From contig CAILRB010000035.1 in the NCBI GenBank assembly GCA_903836465.1, positions 89,302 to 153,301 of the forward strand: a stretch of DNA of 64,000 bases, in the 5' to 3' direction. Position numbers and translations under genes: made by a program. The stretch comes from an uncultured Chlorobiaceae bacterium. Its GTDB lineage: Bacteria; Bacteroidota; Chlorobiia; Chlorobiales; Chlorobiaceae. The notes under the pieces are model-generated. The model did no database searches. It worked only from the letters and a program-made list of their open reading frames with translations, and was not told where the DNA came from. Position 1 is the first letter of the stretch, and the number at the start of each line of letters is the position of its first letter. Shown one piece after another: positions 8,506 through 19,547 of the stretch.

Positions 8506-8841
8506 GTGATATTTCCCTGTGAAAAAGCGGTGTGGTACTATCTTCCTCAAATCAGGGCGGATCTTGCTATAGAGCTTGTAAAAACCGGAATGACTCAGTC
8601 GCAGGCGGCAAAGAAACTTGGTGTTACCCCTGCCGCAATCTCTCAGTATATTCATAAAAAACGTGGTATGCAATCTCTGAAGAGCAGGAGCTATCGCAAG
8701 GAGATTGAGGCTGCGGTTAAAACAATTTGTGAAGAGGCGTCATCCGCCGACCTTCATCGTATTGTTTGTAACTGCTGTCACCTGTTGCAAAAGGAGAGTG
8801 ACGAACAAAAGGATCTCTGTTTGTCTAAAGCTCCACAATGA
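8506..8841 (+). CDS. Small HTH transcriptional regulator with a C-terminal cysteine cluster
   Basis: The 111-residue protein contains a Cro/CI-like helix-turn-helix at about residues 26-52 ([20 protein letters not shown]). The C-terminal part has CNCCHLL and a further cysteine near the end, and there is another cysteine at residue 5. Similar small regulators with a thiol cluster occur in archaea and anaerobic bacteria, and a metal- or iron-sulfur-bound form is plausible but not shown. The start is GTG; no ATG with a better context exists upstream of the HTH. The 3' end overlaps the convergent bshC gene by 17 bases. Confidence 0.75.
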   Translation: MIFPCEKAVWYYLPQIRADLAIELVKTGMTQSQAAKKLGVTPAAISQYIHKKRGMQSLKSRSYRKEIEAAVKTICEEASSADLHRIVCNCCHLLQKESDEQKDLCLSKAPQ

Positions 8842-10546
8842 TATGGGCTTCAGTTGAATGTCCGTTCAGCAAATTCTTCAGGGTGTCGATCAGTTCCATC
8901 CCGTATTTGTTGAGATAATAAAAAATATTCACCAACCGTTCTTGAGGCATTCCTTCCGGAAAAAGTGCGGTTTCTGCTTTCAGAATCTGCTCAAGCAGCT
9001 CTTCGTGTTTGCGCCTGCTGGCCTTCCATGTTTTTTGTTCAAGAGTTTCGACAATTTTAGCCGACTGGACGGATGATGCGGCAAGAAGCGGCTCAAGGGT
9101 GGGGTCTATCTTGGCAAGCACTGGTCCGAGAGAGGCAAACGTCCGCTGAATTTCCTCCTTTGTTTTTTCGAACAGTGCGTCAAGCTGAGGGTTTTCAGCG
9201 ATCCCAACAGCATTTTTTTTCAACTGTTGAAGGTCACCGAATACAGCAAGGTAAATCTGCTTCCGTGAAAATCCGGGTTTTCCGATGACATGGAGCAGTC
9301 GGTCCATGATCCGGCTTATTTTTGGTTCAACAAGGGTAAAGCTTCCCCTTGGGATAATAAACGGCATAGAGATTCCAAAGTGCTCGTAATTTTTACGGTA
9401 CTGAGCGAGGTAGCTTATTTCACCCGGGCCCGCTATGCAGGCAAACACAGGCAGGACGTAGTCCTGAACAATCGGTCGGAGCACAACATTGGGACTGAAC
9501 TGCTCCGGATGATCCTGGCACAGTTCGAGCATCTGGTGCTTTGAATAGTGCTGTTTGTCGGGTACAATTGAGAAAGAGTCTTCGGAAGCCTGCTCTATTT
9601 TTTGTCGTTGTCCATGATGGTTGATATAAAAAAGATTGACAGCTCTTGGTTTTGTCTGTGCAGTGTAGCCGAGATTTTCCAGATGGGTACTTTGCGAAAC
9701 GACATTATAGGATGATGCAGGCGAGGATGAGAGCTCTCGCATAAAGATGCTGGTCGAAAGTCTCTTGAACTCAGGATCCTGACTCGAAAGCAGGATCAGC
9801 GGTTGTTCTCTGAAGAGCCGCATCATGGTGTTTGCAAAGCTTATCTCAAAGGTGCTCCCCGGATAATAACACTCCGTGAGAATATCCGAAACACTCTGCT
9901 TGTGGGAGGAATCAGGCAAGAGCCGGAGAAACTCATCAACGGTCCTGCTGATCTCTTCACCGAAGCAGGTGTTGGCAACCATCTGTTCCAGCATACGCCT
10001 GTAGGGCTCCTGATTGAAGTGGACAACCTGATTTTCAGAAAAAATGGCAGTGTGGGCCGATTCCTCATAGTCGTGGTCTTCTCCTTCGAGCCAGAAGATC
10101 GGGACAAAATCGTATTCGGGAAAGAGCGCTTTCTGGCGTTCGGCAAAAATAATGGCGCTGAGCGCTTTATAAATTGTATAGAGTGGGCCGGTAAACAATC
10201 CGAGTTGCTGTCCGGTCACTATGACCATACATCGTGGTGAGCGGAGCTTTTCAATCTCCCTTAGCTGGCGTGCAGTGCCTCCCCAGCGGCTGTTTTGCCG
10301 CGAGAGAAGCCGAACAAGAGTTTCTCGATCAAACGTTCTCAAACCAAGCAATCCAAGTTGTCGGTAGTAATCTGCCTCTTTTTGGTCATCAAGGTGAAAA
10401 CATTCTGAAATCAGTTTGTCCCGTTCGGGGCCGTCTGATGTATAGTCACGGAAAAGCTTTGAGAATCCTTTTTTTGGCGTCAGAATATTTTTGTAGTCAA
10501 GGAGAAAGGTGTTCACGGTTTTATTTTTGCAGGTTCCATTGTTCAA
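8825..10546 (-). CDS. bshC: Bacillithiol biosynthesis cysteine-adding enzyme BshC
   Basis: The 573-residue protein matches the BshC (YllA) family in length and motifs: [36 protein letters not shown] near the nucleotide-binding region, and the [21 protein letters not shown] block. BshC joins cysteine to glucosaminyl-malate in the last step of bacillithiol synthesis. Green sulfur bacteria are known to use an N-methylated bacillithiol, so the gene fits the host. ATG 10546 overlaps the end of surE by 26 bases; GTG 10516 (VNTFLLDY) is an alternative that would leave no overlap and fits the family start. Either way the gene appears coupled to surE. bshA and bshB are not in the window. Confidence 0.92.
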   Translation of the reverse strand: MNNGTCKNKTVNTFLLDYKNILTPKKGFSKLFRDYTSDGPERDKLISECFHLDDQKEADYYRQLGLLGLRTFDRETLVRLLSRQNSRWGGTARQLREIEKLRSPRCMVIVTGQQLGLFTGPLYTIYKALSAIIFAERQKALFPEYDFVPIFWLEGEDHDYEESAHTAIFSENQVVHFNQEPYRRMLEQMVANTCFGEEISRTVDEFLRLLPDSSHKQSVSDILTECYYPGSTFEISFANTMMRLFREQPLILLSSQDPEFKRLSTSIFMRELSSSPASSYNVVSQSTHLENLGYTAQTKPRAVNLFYINHHGQRQKIEQASEDSFSIVPDKQHYSKHQMLELCQDHPEQFSPNVVLRPIVQDYVLPVFACIAGPGEISYLAQYRKNYEHFGISMPFIIPRGSFTLVEPKISRIMDRLLHVIGKPGFSRKQIYLAVFGDLQQLKKNAVGIAENPQLDALFEKTKEEIQRTFASLGPVLAKIDPTLEPLLAASSVQSAKIVETLEQKTWKASRRKHEELLEQILKAETALFPEGMPQERLVNIFYYLNKYGMELIDTLKNLLNGHSTEAHIIVEL

Positions 10547-11297
10547 GAGTACTGATAGTGCTGTTATTGGTCAGATCGCAAGAAAGCGGGGTAACAGCAA
10601 CATAATTGTGCCGAACAGCGAATTCATCTTTGTGCAGGGTATCATCAAGCAGACGCAGGGTGCCATTCAGCCAGTAGTAGGGGTTGCCGAACATATCGTT
10701 TCGTTCAATGGCATCTTCTTCCCAACGCGAACGCCCCTGTTCAGTGATCATGATTCCGGCAATCAGAGATTCTGCTACATTCGGAATATTGACGGAAAGA
10801 ATGGTATCGGGAGGCAGTCCTTCCAGAAGCACTTTTTTTGCCAGTTTACGGGCAAATTTGCCTGCGTAGGTAAAATCAGCATTTTCATAAGTTGTCAGCG
10901 AAAATGCCAGAGAGGTTATTCCCTGGATAGCTCCCTCAAGTGCGGCCGCTACTGTTCCCGAATATAAAGTGTTTGTTGCGGTATTGCTTCCGTAATTAAT
11001 GCCTGAGACAATAAGATCAGGCTTTGACTGTAGGATATGGCTTAAAGCAACCTTGATGCAGTCGACCGGTGTTCCTGAAACGGTGTATCCAAAAAACCGG
11101 CCATTTTTCAAAAACTTTTTGATTCTTAAGGGAGTCCCCAGGGTCATGGCATGGCTCATGCCACTGTGAGGTTCAGCAGGCGCAACGACGGTAACCCTGC
11201 CGATTTTTTTCATCGCAGCCGCAAGCGCATGGATTCCCTCCCCTTCAATGCCGTCATCATTGCAGACAAGTATATGAGGTTTTTGCAGTGTGTCCAT
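10521..11297 (-). CDS. surE: 5'/3'-nucleotidase SurE
   Basis: The 258-residue protein opens with [14 protein letters not shown], the metal-binding DD motif of SurE. It continues with the conserved [28 protein letters not shown] and [25 protein letters not shown] blocks. SurE is a cytoplasmic metal-dependent phosphatase that hydrolyses nucleoside 5'- and 3'-monophosphates and short polyphosphate. It is the first gene of a probable two-gene unit with bshC. Confidence 0.95.
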   Translation of the reverse strand: MDTLQKPHILVCNDDGIEGEGIHALAAAMKKIGRVTVVAPAEPHSGMSHAMTLGTPLRIKKFLKNGRFFGYTVSGTPVDCIKVALSHILQSKPDLIVSGINYGSNTATNTLYSGTVAAALEGAIQGITSLAFSLTTYENADFTYAGKFARKLAKKVLLEGLPPDTILSVNIPNVAESLIAGIMITEQGRSRWEEDAIERNDMFGNPYYWLNGTLRLLDDTLHKDEFAVRHNYVAVTPLSCDLTNNSTISTLEQWNLQK

Positions 11298-11393
11298 GCT
11301 TTGTTGTGTTCGTGTATTATAGGAATGTGCCGTGTCTGATGTCTCGCGGTGTTTTGGATTTGACTCGTGCGTAAAAGTACAAAAAAGTTCTGC

Positions 11394-14129
11394 TCAAAAG
11401 TTATGACCAATACTGAAATAATAAATGGTCTCTGAAAATTTCAGGGAGGTGGAAGCTGTATTACTTGCTTCTGCAAGAAAAGGGAACGCTTTTGAAACGG
11501 TAAACATTGCCGGCCCAAGAGGAGTTTCCCATATCAGGCTTGTTCCGATACCGTGAATAAGGTGAGCAGAGGAGATGTCGTCCAGATTTTCCCAGACATT
11601 GCCGACATTGTAATGCAGGAGCAGCGATGTAGGAAAGAGAATGGCGACTGATGGCTTGTAGCCAAGATGTATTCCTGCAGCCGCCATATTATTGCAGGGA
11701 AGATCGTTTTCTTTCAACCCTATAAAACGCTGGCTGTAGGGTGTTCCAGGGCCCCCAAGGAAAAATTTCTCTGATAACGGCATCTTGCTGCTGCTCAGGC
11801 CGAAAAGCCCCGAAAGCTGCAGGGTTGTTTTGCCTGTGAGCGGGATATTTTCTTCGTGATTACCTGATACCTGCCAGAAAATATTATGATTGTCAAAGAG
11901 TGCCGGAGTCACTGAATACTTGATGTTTGTATACGTTCCCGAAGTTGGGGTCAATGAGTTGTTTCTCGAATCAAGGGTAAATTGTGTGCCGACGGAGAGC
12001 ATCGTGTTATTTGCGGTGCTCAGCGCTGCAAGGTTATCCTTTTCAGCCCAGGATTGGGCGTTTTGCAGGGTGATTTCGGCAATCAACTGACCGTTTTTTC
12101 TGATTCTTGTGCCGAAAGCGTTGCCGATACCGTACTTCTGGATTCCGTAATTATTCAGAGTCCCTGAAACATCGCGATGTTCAAAAACATGCTCGTCATA
12201 AAAAAGACGTGAAGCCATCGTGAAGTGGGACTCACCTATCCTTGGCATATTAAGTTCAAGATTAACTACGGAACCTTTTCTTCCTGCTTTCAGCCAGCCC
12301 CCGACTGAGTTGGTTGTTCCACCGAGATTTTCGTTTCTCACATCGACGAGGAACTGGGCGTTGCTTGTTTCATCATAGCGCAATCCGAGCCGGAGCACTG
12401 AAGGGGGTTTTTCTTCAAGAGATAAGTTGATCAGGGGATTGCTGTCAGGTACAGAGGCTGCAGGTGGTTTTGCGAAAATGGAGACACGTTTGAAGCTCCC
12501 CGTTTCGTAAAGATTATTGACAGACTCTTCAGCCTTCTGTATGCGGAGAGCCTGAGTGGTATCAATTTTAATTTCCCTCATTACAGGAGTAAGGCCGGTG
12601 ATATTTTTGTCTCTGCGGATCTCGATACCGGCCGGTTTTCCAGAAGAAACGTTGACGTGCAGGGTGCCGTCGTTCAGGGAGCAGCTTTGGACAGTGACAA
12701 GGCAGTATCCATGTCTGCGATATTCTTTTATCAGTGCTTCAAGGGCTTTTGTTCCTGAAGTATTCGTATAAAACGTTTTCGTTACGGGGCTGAAACAGTG
12801 TTCAATCTCTTCAGGTGATAGTGCTGCGGGAGGCCCTCCTGTCACGGTTACTTTTTTTATGCAGGGAAGTGGGTCAAGGTGAAAAATTATTTTTTTATGG
12901 AGATGATCAAGTTCGGCAGAGACTCTGGTAAAGAGATCTGTGGCCAGCAACTTTTGGAAGGTTTTGTCAAGGTTTGTTGCATTGTGGATAATGGTCGAGG
13001 CAACAAGGTTATACTCCGGATTTTCTTGTGGAAACAGGAACGTTTTGGTATAAGTTCCGATAGCAATATTTCGTGAACTCTTTTTTTCTATACTGAGCTT
13101 TATCGTTTCTGCAATACCTTTTCCTTTGGCATATCCAGCGTCAACAAGAGCCTTGATATCTGAAAAATCGGTAGCTTTATGGTTGCGGAGTTCAGGAGTT
13201 ATCACAAGATCAGCTTTTGCAAGCTGTGCAGGATACTGCAATTTTGTGAGGATGGTCATCGCCTGATCGGCGGATTTCCAGGGGAGATCAAGTTCGTCGC
13301 CCGTTGTATACATGCTGCCGTGCGTATCGACAGCAATTTTATAGTCAGTATTGAATGCTTCGAGTTCATCGACAGGAAGATTTGCGACGAGCCCGCCATC
13401 AACCAACTGGTAACCGTCACGGATGATCGGTTCATAAAGAATCGGAATAGTACTACTGGCCCGGATTGCTTCTGACAGTGAGCCGCTCGTAAGTGCTATA
13501 CGCTTTCCTGAAACAAGATCGGTCGAAATTGCCCTGAAATTGATCGGAAAAGCAGAGAAATTGCCGGAAGCATTATAGAGAGCGTTCAATGCCAAAAGGT
13601 CGAGAGTTCCGGTCATCTCCTGAGCGGAGTTAAGCGATTTAGGGAGAAGAAGTTTCAGCTTCTCAATACGGATGGCCAGTGATGCCCGGTCGCGGATTCG
13701 TTGCTGTTCAAGAAAAATGTTTGAACGGGTATAATTATCATGGAGTGAAAGAATTGATTGCCAGGGAAGAGTATGGGCGATCTCTTCAAGTTCCTTTGGA
13801 CTGTATCCGCAAGAGTAGAGCCCTCCAATAACGGCGCCCATGCTTGTACCGGCAATATAATCGACGGGGACTCCCTCTTCATCAAGAGCCTTGAGGATGC
13901 CAATTTGTGAAAGACCGTTAGCCCCCCCTCCTGAAAGTGCAAGACCGACGGTTTTTCTGGCAGGCCTCATGAAGTGGAACAGAGTATAGCGCCGCAGGGG
14001 AAGTTTAAGGGTGTCGGGATAGACCAGTGCAGTCGGTGAGGCCACAGCTTCAAGTCGTGTCGTCATTTCCGTGAGGAGAGTGGCGATGAGTAGTGCGGCT
14101 ATGCAGAAAATTGTTCTGACGTTCAACAA
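11394..14129 (-). CDS. Patatin-like phospholipase fused to POTRA and outer-membrane beta-barrel (type Vd-like)
   Basis: A signal sequence (residues 1-30, FCIAALLIATLLTEMTTR) is followed by a patatin domain at about residues 60-260. That domain has the oxyanion loop LALSGGGANG, the nucleophile serine in GTSMG and the catalytic DGGLVANLP. A POTRA-like region (about 400-560, with KKVTVTGGPPAAL) leads to a surface-antigen/BamA-type barrel (about 580-911). The final residues are FSIGHNF, a terminal aromatic typical of outer-membrane barrels. This arrangement is that of PlpD-like type Vd autotransporters, which expose or release a lipase. The gene stands alone, divergent from accD. Confidence 0.88.
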   Translation of the reverse strand: MLNVRTIFCIAALLIATLLTEMTTRLEAVASPTALVYPDTLKLPLRRYTLFHFMRPARKTVGLALSGGGANGLSQIGILKALDEEGVPVDYIAGTSMGAVIGGLYSCGYSPKELEEIAHTLPWQSILSLHDNYTRSNIFLEQQRIRDRASLAIRIEKLKLLLPKSLNSAQEMTGTLDLLALNALYNASGNFSAFPINFRAISTDLVSGKRIALTSGSLSEAIRASSTIPILYEPIIRDGYQLVDGGLVANLPVDELEAFNTDYKIAVDTHGSMYTTGDELDLPWKSADQAMTILTKLQYPAQLAKADLVITPELRNHKATDFSDIKALVDAGYAKGKGIAETIKLSIEKKSSRNIAIGTYTKTFLFPQENPEYNLVASTIIHNATNLDKTFQKLLATDLFTRVSAELDHLHKKIIFHLDPLPCIKKVTVTGGPPAALSPEEIEHCFSPVTKTFYTNTSGTKALEALIKEYRRHGYCLVTVQSCSLNDGTLHVNVSSGKPAGIEIRRDKNITGLTPVMREIKIDTTQALRIQKAEESVNNLYETGSFKRVSIFAKPPAASVPDSNPLINLSLEEKPPSVLRLGLRYDETSNAQFLVDVRNENLGGTTNSVGGWLKAGRKGSVVNLELNMPRIGESHFTMASRLFYDEHVFEHRDVSGTLNNYGIQKYGIGNAFGTRIRKNGQLIAEITLQNAQSWAEKDNLAALSTANNTMLSVGTQFTLDSRNNSLTPTSGTYTNIKYSVTPALFDNHNIFWQVSGNHEENIPLTGKTTLQLSGLFGLSSSKMPLSEKFFLGGPGTPYSQRFIGLKENDLPCNNMAAAGIHLGYKPSVAILFPTSLLLHYNVGNVWENLDDISSAHLIHGIGTSLIWETPLGPAMFTVSKAFPFLAEASNTASTSLKFSETIYYFSIGHNF

Positions 14130-14248
14130 AGGTGGTGCTCCTCGTTTATAAAGTCGTTATAAAAGGTTTTATACAGACCGTTTTTGAGATCTCCTGTGGA
14201 CTTCATATCTTGAGGTTTAATGTATAACCTTTACTCTTCATTGTAAAC

Positions 14249-15088
14249 ATGGCATGGTTTAATCGGGTAAAACCCTCAATACGTCCAACCGACAAGCGGG
14301 ATATGCCGGAAGGATTGTGGTGGAAATGTGAAGAGTGCGGAGCGATGCTTCACAAAAAGCAGCTTGAAGATTACTTTTACACCTGTTCGGAATGCAGTCA
14401 CCATTTCCGGATATCTCCCTATAAATATTTTTCGATTCTTTTCGACGGCGACAAGTACATCGAGTTTGACGATAACCTCCGTTCTGCTGATCCTCTCAGC
14501 TTTACCGATACTAAGAAATATCCCGACAGGGTTCATGATACTATTGAAAAGAATGGAAAAACCGAGGCATGTCGAAATGCTTATGGAGAGTGCGGCAGTA
14601 CTCCCCTGGTTGTTTCAGCCATGGATTTTGGATTTATCGGAGGATCAATGGGTTCTGTTGTTGGTGAAAAAATTGCGCGTGCTGTTGATAAATCGCTTGA
14701 GCTGAATGCTCCTCTTCTTGTTATTTCCCAGTCAGGTGGAGCCCGGATGATGGAAGGCGCCTTCAGTCTGATGCAGATGGCTAAAACCGCAGCCCGGCTT
14801 ACCCGTCTCAGTGAGAGGAAACTGCCCTATATCTCTCTGCTTACCGATCCGACAATGGGAGGTATCACCGCCTCTTTTGCCATGCTTGGCGATATCAATA
14901 TCAGTGAGCCGAAAGCCCTGATAGGTTTTGCCGGTCCCAGAGTGATCAGGGATACCATCAAAAGAGATTTGCCCGAAGGGTTTCAGCGAGCTGAGTTTCT
15001 GCTTGAACATGGCTTTCTTGATCGCATTATCTCCCGAAGGGATCTGAAAAACGAGCTGGTTACTCTGCTCGGTATGCTCAAGGTCTAA
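14249..15088 (+). CDS. accD: Acetyl-CoA carboxylase carboxyltransferase subunit beta
   Basis: The 279 residues contain the N-terminal zinc ribbon (CEECGAML and [10 protein letters not shown], about residues 28-50) and the crotonase-like carboxyltransferase core with [34 protein letters not shown] and [13 protein letters not shown]. With AccA it moves the carboxyl group from biotin to acetyl-CoA in the first step of fatty acid synthesis. Its last 4 bases overlap the convergent thyX gene. Confidence 0.95.
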   Translation: MAWFNRVKPSIRPTDKRDMPEGLWWKCEECGAMLHKKQLEDYFYTCSECSHHFRISPYKYFSILFDGDKYIEFDDNLRSADPLSFTDTKKYPDRVHDTIEKNGKTEACRNAYGECGSTPLVVSAMDFGFIGGSMGSVVGEKIARAVDKSLELNAPLLVISQSGGARMMEGAFSLMQMAKTAARLTRLSERKLPYISLLTDPTMGGITASFAMLGDINISEPKALIGFAGPRVIRDTIKRDLPEGFQRAEFLLEHGFLDRIISRRDLKNELVTLLGMLKV

Positions 15089-15744
15089 CTCCAGTGAAGC
15101 GCTGCAGCCGTAACCGGGAATTGTGCCATGAAAATCTTTTTTATCTCAATGGCAATTTCCCGGTGTTCCTGTTGTGTGCTTTTATCGGTTCGTACCTCCA
15201 GGTAGTGGATCCAGCTTCTTATTGAGCCTTTCATATAAAGTTTTGTTTGAGTGCCCAGTGGCAGGAGCACTCTTGCGCACTCCTTCGCAATACCTTTTTC
15301 AAGCGCCAGGTTGTATTCCTCAAGCGCTATTCGGGCAATACGGTCCTGCACCTCATCAAACCACTGTATGGTTGTTTCATCAAGATCATCAAGGGAATTC
15401 TGCCGGTTTTTGCTGTCCTGGCGCCTTGGCTGGTATCGCTCAATCTCCTGAGCTTTGGCATACCGTTGAGAAAATTCCTGGAACTGAAAACTTTTATGAC
15501 GGAGAATCTGTGGTGAAATGGCTCTTGACGTCACAATTTCCACCGTCATATCAACCATTTCAAAGACGCTCCAATGCTTGTGTGCAATACAGTAGGCAAG
15601 CAGCTTTTCATAATCCAGCGTCTCCTGATGGGGACTCGAAACACGTGCACAGTAGGCAATCAGCCCTTCTGGGGAGAGTGTCTGGTTCTCTACCTGAATG
15701 AGCGGAGAGGTGACTGAAATAAGGCGTACTTGCATATTCCTCAA
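15085..15744 (-). CDS. thyX: FAD-dependent thymidylate synthase
   Basis: This 219-residue protein is of the ThyX type. The signature reads [15 protein letters not shown], where most ThyX proteins have RHR in the first three positions; the following S/Q/S-x-RY pattern is intact. The tail [15 protein letters not shown] contains the conserved substrate-binding region. ThyX methylates dUMP with methylene-tetrahydrofolate using reduced FAD, replacing ThyA. ATG 15735 (MQVRLIS) is a plausible alternative start. No thyA is present in the window. Confidence 0.93.
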   Translation of the reverse strand: MRNMQVRLISVTSPLIQVENQTLSPEGLIAYCARVSSPHQETLDYEKLLAYCIAHKHWSVFEMVDMTVEIVTSRAISPQILRHKSFQFQEFSQRYAKAQEIERYQPRRQDSKNRQNSLDDLDETTIQWFDEVQDRIARIALEEYNLALEKGIAKECARVLLPLGTQTKLYMKGSIRSWIHYLEVRTDKSTQQEHREIAIEIKKIFMAQFPVTAAALHWS

Positions 15745-15980
15745 CGATTTGATGTTTGTTCAGGCTGAAATATAGCGGAAATGACTCCATTTTCCTTCGT
15801 CTCACTCAAGATTGGATAACTCTCTTTTTTTGCTATTTGAAACGGGAAGTCTTGATTTATTGTTGTCACTGCGTATTTTGACAATCAGTATCAGAAGTTC
15901 CAGTTGAGCTTCCCGGGCAGGGCATATTTTGTGCCGATCTGGTTTTAACGACTTTCCAATATTCAAACAACAGGATAGTT

Positions 15981-16658
15981 ATGGCAAATATTAATTTTGG
16001 TTTTGAGCACCATGCCAGAAAAATGTACTCAGGCGCTATAGAGCAGGGGATTACCAACTCTCTTGTCCCTATGGTTATAGAAACTTCAGGACGCGGCGAG
16101 CGTGCTTTTGATATTTTTTCAAGGCTTTTGCGTGAACGCATTATCTTTCTCGGAAGCGGTATTGACGAGCATGTGGCTGGACTGATTATGGCCCAGCTTA
16201 TTTTTCTCGAATCTGAAGATCCGGAACGGGATATTTATATCTATGTCAACTCTCCTGGTGGCAGTGTTTCAGCCGGTCTCGGCATATATGACACCATGCA
16301 GTATATCCGTCCGGAAGTATCAACAGTGTGTGTGGGTATGGCAGCAAGCATGGGTGCATTTCTTCTTGCCAGCGGAGCAAAAGGAAAAAGAGCGTCACTT
16401 CCCCATTCAAGGATTATGATTCATCAGCCCTCCGGTGGTGCGCATGGACAGGAGACTGATATCGTTATTCAGGCTCGGGAAATAGAGAAGATTCGCACGT
16501 TGCTTGACGAACTGCTTTCCAAACATACTGGCAAGGATGTGTCGCAGGTACGGGAGGATTCGGAAAGGGATCGCTGGATGAACGCACAGGAGGCGCTTGA
16601 TTATGGTATTATCGATGCCATTTTCGAAAAACGTCCAATACCTGAAAAGAAGGACTAA
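15981..16658 (+). CDS. clpP: ATP-dependent Clp protease proteolytic subunit
   Basis: The 225-residue protein has the catalytic serine (about S123) in [17 protein letters not shown] and the histidine (about H148) in [11 protein letters not shown], plus the REIFLG-like segment [15 protein letters not shown]. It forms the tetradecameric chamber that works with ClpX or ClpA. The ATG follows CAACAGGATAGTT. clpX is not adjacent; valS follows 16 bases later and is probably cotranscribed. Confidence 0.95.
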   Translation: MANINFGFEHHARKMYSGAIEQGITNSLVPMVIETSGRGERAFDIFSRLLRERIIFLGSGIDEHVAGLIMAQLIFLESEDPERDIYIYVNSPGGSVSAGLGIYDTMQYIRPEVSTVCVGMAASMGAFLLASGAKGKRASLPHSRIMIHQPSGGAHGQETDIVIQAREIEKIRTLLDELLSKHTGKDVSQVREDSERDRWMNAQEALDYGIIDAIFEKRPIPEKKD

Positions 16659-16674
16659 CCTGAACGATGTTATC

Positions 16675-19386
16675 ATGAGCGATCAGACCGAGCAGTTCAA
16701 TCTGGACAAAAGCTATAACCATCACGACGTTGAAGAACGGTGGAGAAGTGCGCACTGGGAAGCGATCGGGAGTTTTCATGCCGAAAGCTCCCGTGTGCTC
16801 GAAGAGGGAAAAGAGCCTTATACGGTGCTTATGCCTCCGCCCAATGTTACTGGCAGTCTTACGCTGGGCCATGTACTGAACCATACACTGCAGGATATTT
16901 TTATCCGCTACAGCCGTATGACAGGCAAAGAGGCGTTGTGGCTTCCAGGAACCGACCATGCTGGTATTGCGACACAGACGGTAGTGGAGCGAAAACTGAA
17001 AAAAGAGGGAATAACCCGGCACGATCTCGGGCGAAAGGAGTTTCTTGATCACGTCTGGCAGTGGAGGGACGAGTATGGTGGTCTTATTCTCAGACAGCTT
17101 CGCCGGCTCGGCATCTCCTGTGACTGGCGTCGTAACCTCTTTACCATGGATGAAACTGCCTCCAAAGCAGTTATCAATGCCTTTATTACGCTTTATCGTG
17201 ACGGCTTGATCTATCGGGGTACTCGCATTATCAACTGGTGCCCGGTATCGCAGACAGCTCTCTCCGATGAGGAGGTGATTATGAAGCCACGCAAGGACAA
17301 GCTTGTTTACCTGCGGTATGCTCTTGTCAGCCATCCCGGAGAATATATCACCATTGCAACAGTCAGACCTGAAACCATTCTGGCCGATGTTGCCATTGCC
17401 GTTAACCCTGAGGATTCCCGTTACCGTAACCTCATTGGGGAGCTTGCCATTGTGCCGGTTGCAGGAAGGCATATTCCCATTATTGCTGATGACTATGTTG
17501 ATATTGAGTTTGGTACCGGTGCACTGAAAATCACGCCAGCACATGATGCCAACGACTATGCCGTTGCCCAACGTCATAATCTTCCGATTCTTTCTGTGGT
17601 CGGTAAAGATGGCAGAATGACCGATGAGTTTGGTTATGGCGGCATGGACCGTTTTGATGCCCGTGAAAAAATCCTCAGGGATCTCGACGAACTTGGCAAT
17701 CTGGTCAGTGTTGAAGAGTACGAGCACAATGTTGGCTATTCCGAGCGAGCTGATGTGGTTGTAGAGCCCTATCTTTCTGAACAGTGGTTTGTCAGGATGA
17801 AGCCTCTTGCGGAGCAGGCGCTACAGGTTGTCAATGACGGTGAAATCCGCTTTCATCCGCAGCACTGGATTAATACCTACCGCCACTGGATGGAGAACAT
17901 CCAGGACTGGTGTATCTCACGCCAGCTTTGGTGGGGACATCGTATTCCGGCATGGTATGACACTGAAGGCAGGGTTTGGGTGGCTGCTTCTTATCAGGAG
18001 GCCTGTCATCTTGCCGGTACCGACAAGCTTGTGCAGGATGACGATGTGCTTGATACCTGGTTTTCTTCGTGGCTCTGGCCGCTGACAACGCTTGGCTGGA
18101 TGGACAAACAGAGTGATAATGACAATCTTAAATCCTTTTATCCGACCAATACCCTCGTAACCGGACCGGACATCATTTTTTTCTGGGTAGCCAGAATGAT
18201 TATGGCAGGGCTCTATTTCAAGGGAGAGGTACCCTTTCGTGATGTCTATTTTACCAGCATTATTCGTGACATGAAGGGGCGCAAGCTTTCAAAGTCCCTC
18301 GGTAATTCCCCTGATCCGATCAAGGTGATGGATACTTATGGTACCGATGCCTTGCGCTTTACCATCATCTATATTGCTCCTCTCGGCCAGGATGTTCTGT
18401 TCGGGGAGGAGAAGTGTGAGCTGGGCCGGAATTTTGCGACGAAAATATGGAATGCGTCACGCCTTGTTTTTATGCAGCGCGAGAAGTATTTCAGTGATCA
18501 GGATGACTTTGCCGCTGTTTATCGTGACTTTAATCCTCGTTCCGGAAGTTTTACTCTTGCCGAGCAGTGGCTTCTTGCCGGGTTTAATGGTATGCTTGAG
18601 CGTTATCATAACGCCTTCAGCCTGTTCAGGGTGAATGATATTGTCAGGCTGCTCCATGACTTTTTCTGGCGAGATTACTGCGACTGGTATCTGGAAGCGC
18701 TGAAGGTGAAGCTTGCCGGATCGCTAACAAGAGAAGAGGCACGGGAGGCGGTCTGTCTGGCCGTTTATGTGCTTGAGGGTACCCTGAAAGCGTTGCATCC
18801 GGTGATGCCCTTCATTACTGATGAGATATGGCATCATGTTTTGCCGCGTTCATCGGATGAGAGTATTGCCCTGTCGCCGATGCCCCTTGCCGATGCCGAA
18901 CTTTCGGGTATGGAGGTGCGCAGTTTTTCTTTGATACAGAAACTGATCACTGAGGTCAGAAGTCTGCGCTCCTTGTTTGGTGTTCCTCACAGCAGTCAGG
19001 CAGAGATTCTTCTCAGACCAGCCAATGATGGTGATCGTCTGGTGTTTGAGGCGAATCTTCCGCTGGTGGCAGCGCTCGGACAATGTCTTCCGAAACTTAT
19101 GGCAGACAGAGAGCGTCCCCTTCATGCGGCAGGGTCGGTGGTCGAGGGAAATGAACTATTTGTACTGCTTGAGGGGTTGATATCATTTGAAAAGGAGCGT
19201 TCGCGTCTGCAGAAAGAGATAGACAATGTTTCTTCCTATGTTGCATCAGTTCGAAGAAAGCTTTCAAATCATAATTTTGTCGATAATGCACCACGCGATG
19301 TTGTTGCAAAAGAGAGTGAAAAGCTCAGGGAAGCTGAGGATAATCTCGAAAAACTCAGGGGCAATCTTGCTGTTCTGAGCGATTGA
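16675..19386 (+). CDS. valS: Valyl-tRNA synthetase
   Basis: A class I synthetase of 903 residues. The HIGH-type motif appears in [16 protein letters not shown], the editing domain follows ([32 protein letters not shown]), and the KMSKS motif appears as [12 protein letters not shown]. The anticodon-binding helices and a C-terminal coiled coil ([15 protein letters not shown] to the end) complete the usual ValRS plan. The frame is open further upstream inside clpP, but ATG 16675 ([15 protein letters not shown]) gives the normal start of the family. Confidence 0.96.
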   Translation: MSDQTEQFNLDKSYNHHDVEERWRSAHWEAIGSFHAESSRVLEEGKEPYTVLMPPPNVTGSLTLGHVLNHTLQDIFIRYSRMTGKEALWLPGTDHAGIATQTVVERKLKKEGITRHDLGRKEFLDHVWQWRDEYGGLILRQLRRLGISCDWRRNLFTMDETASKAVINAFITLYRDGLIYRGTRIINWCPVSQTALSDEEVIMKPRKDKLVYLRYALVSHPGEYITIATVRPETILADVAIAVNPEDSRYRNLIGELAIVPVAGRHIPIIADDYVDIEFGTGALKITPAHDANDYAVAQRHNLPILSVVGKDGRMTDEFGYGGMDRFDAREKILRDLDELGNLVSVEEYEHNVGYSERADVVVEPYLSEQWFVRMKPLAEQALQVVNDGEIRFHPQHWINTYRHWMENIQDWCISRQLWWGHRIPAWYDTEGRVWVAASYQEACHLAGTDKLVQDDDVLDTWFSSWLWPLTTLGWMDKQSDNDNLKSFYPTNTLVTGPDIIFFWVARMIMAGLYFKGEVPFRDVYFTSIIRDMKGRKLSKSLGNSPDPIKVMDTYGTDALRFTIIYIAPLGQDVLFGEEKCELGRNFATKIWNASRLVFMQREKYFSDQDDFAAVYRDFNPRSGSFTLAEQWLLAGFNGMLERYHNAFSLFRVNDIVRLLHDFFWRDYCDWYLEALKVKLAGSLTREEAREAVCLAVYVLEGTLKALHPVMPFITDEIWHHVLPRSSDESIALSPMPLADAELSGMEVRSFSLIQKLITEVRSLRSLFGVPHSSQAEILLRPANDGDRLVFEANLPLVAALGQCLPKLMADRERPLHAAGSVVEGNELFVLLEGLISFEKERSRLQKEIDNVSSYVASVRRKLSNHNFVDNAPRDVVAKESEKLREAEDNLEKLRGNLAVLSD

Positions 19387-19547
19387 CGGTGCCCCGAATT
19401 TCGGTTTGCATTTGCTGTTGTGGAAGAGAACAAAATCTTTTTTTTAGGTTTAATGCGCAAAAAGCGGTATTTACCGACTTTTCTGGTTTATCAAGACAAA
19501 TCGGTAAGGGTAGTTTAACCTGCTGAAGTTCTCAAGGAGAGTTCTAT

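Noticed and set aside
15878..15883. TTGACA upstream of clpP as a -35 element
   Set aside because: No -10-like sequence lies 16-18 bases downstream.
16609..17727. Long minus-strand frame of 372 residues
   Set aside because: It lies opposite valS, whose protein shows all synthetase motifs, and its own translation has no domain-like pattern.
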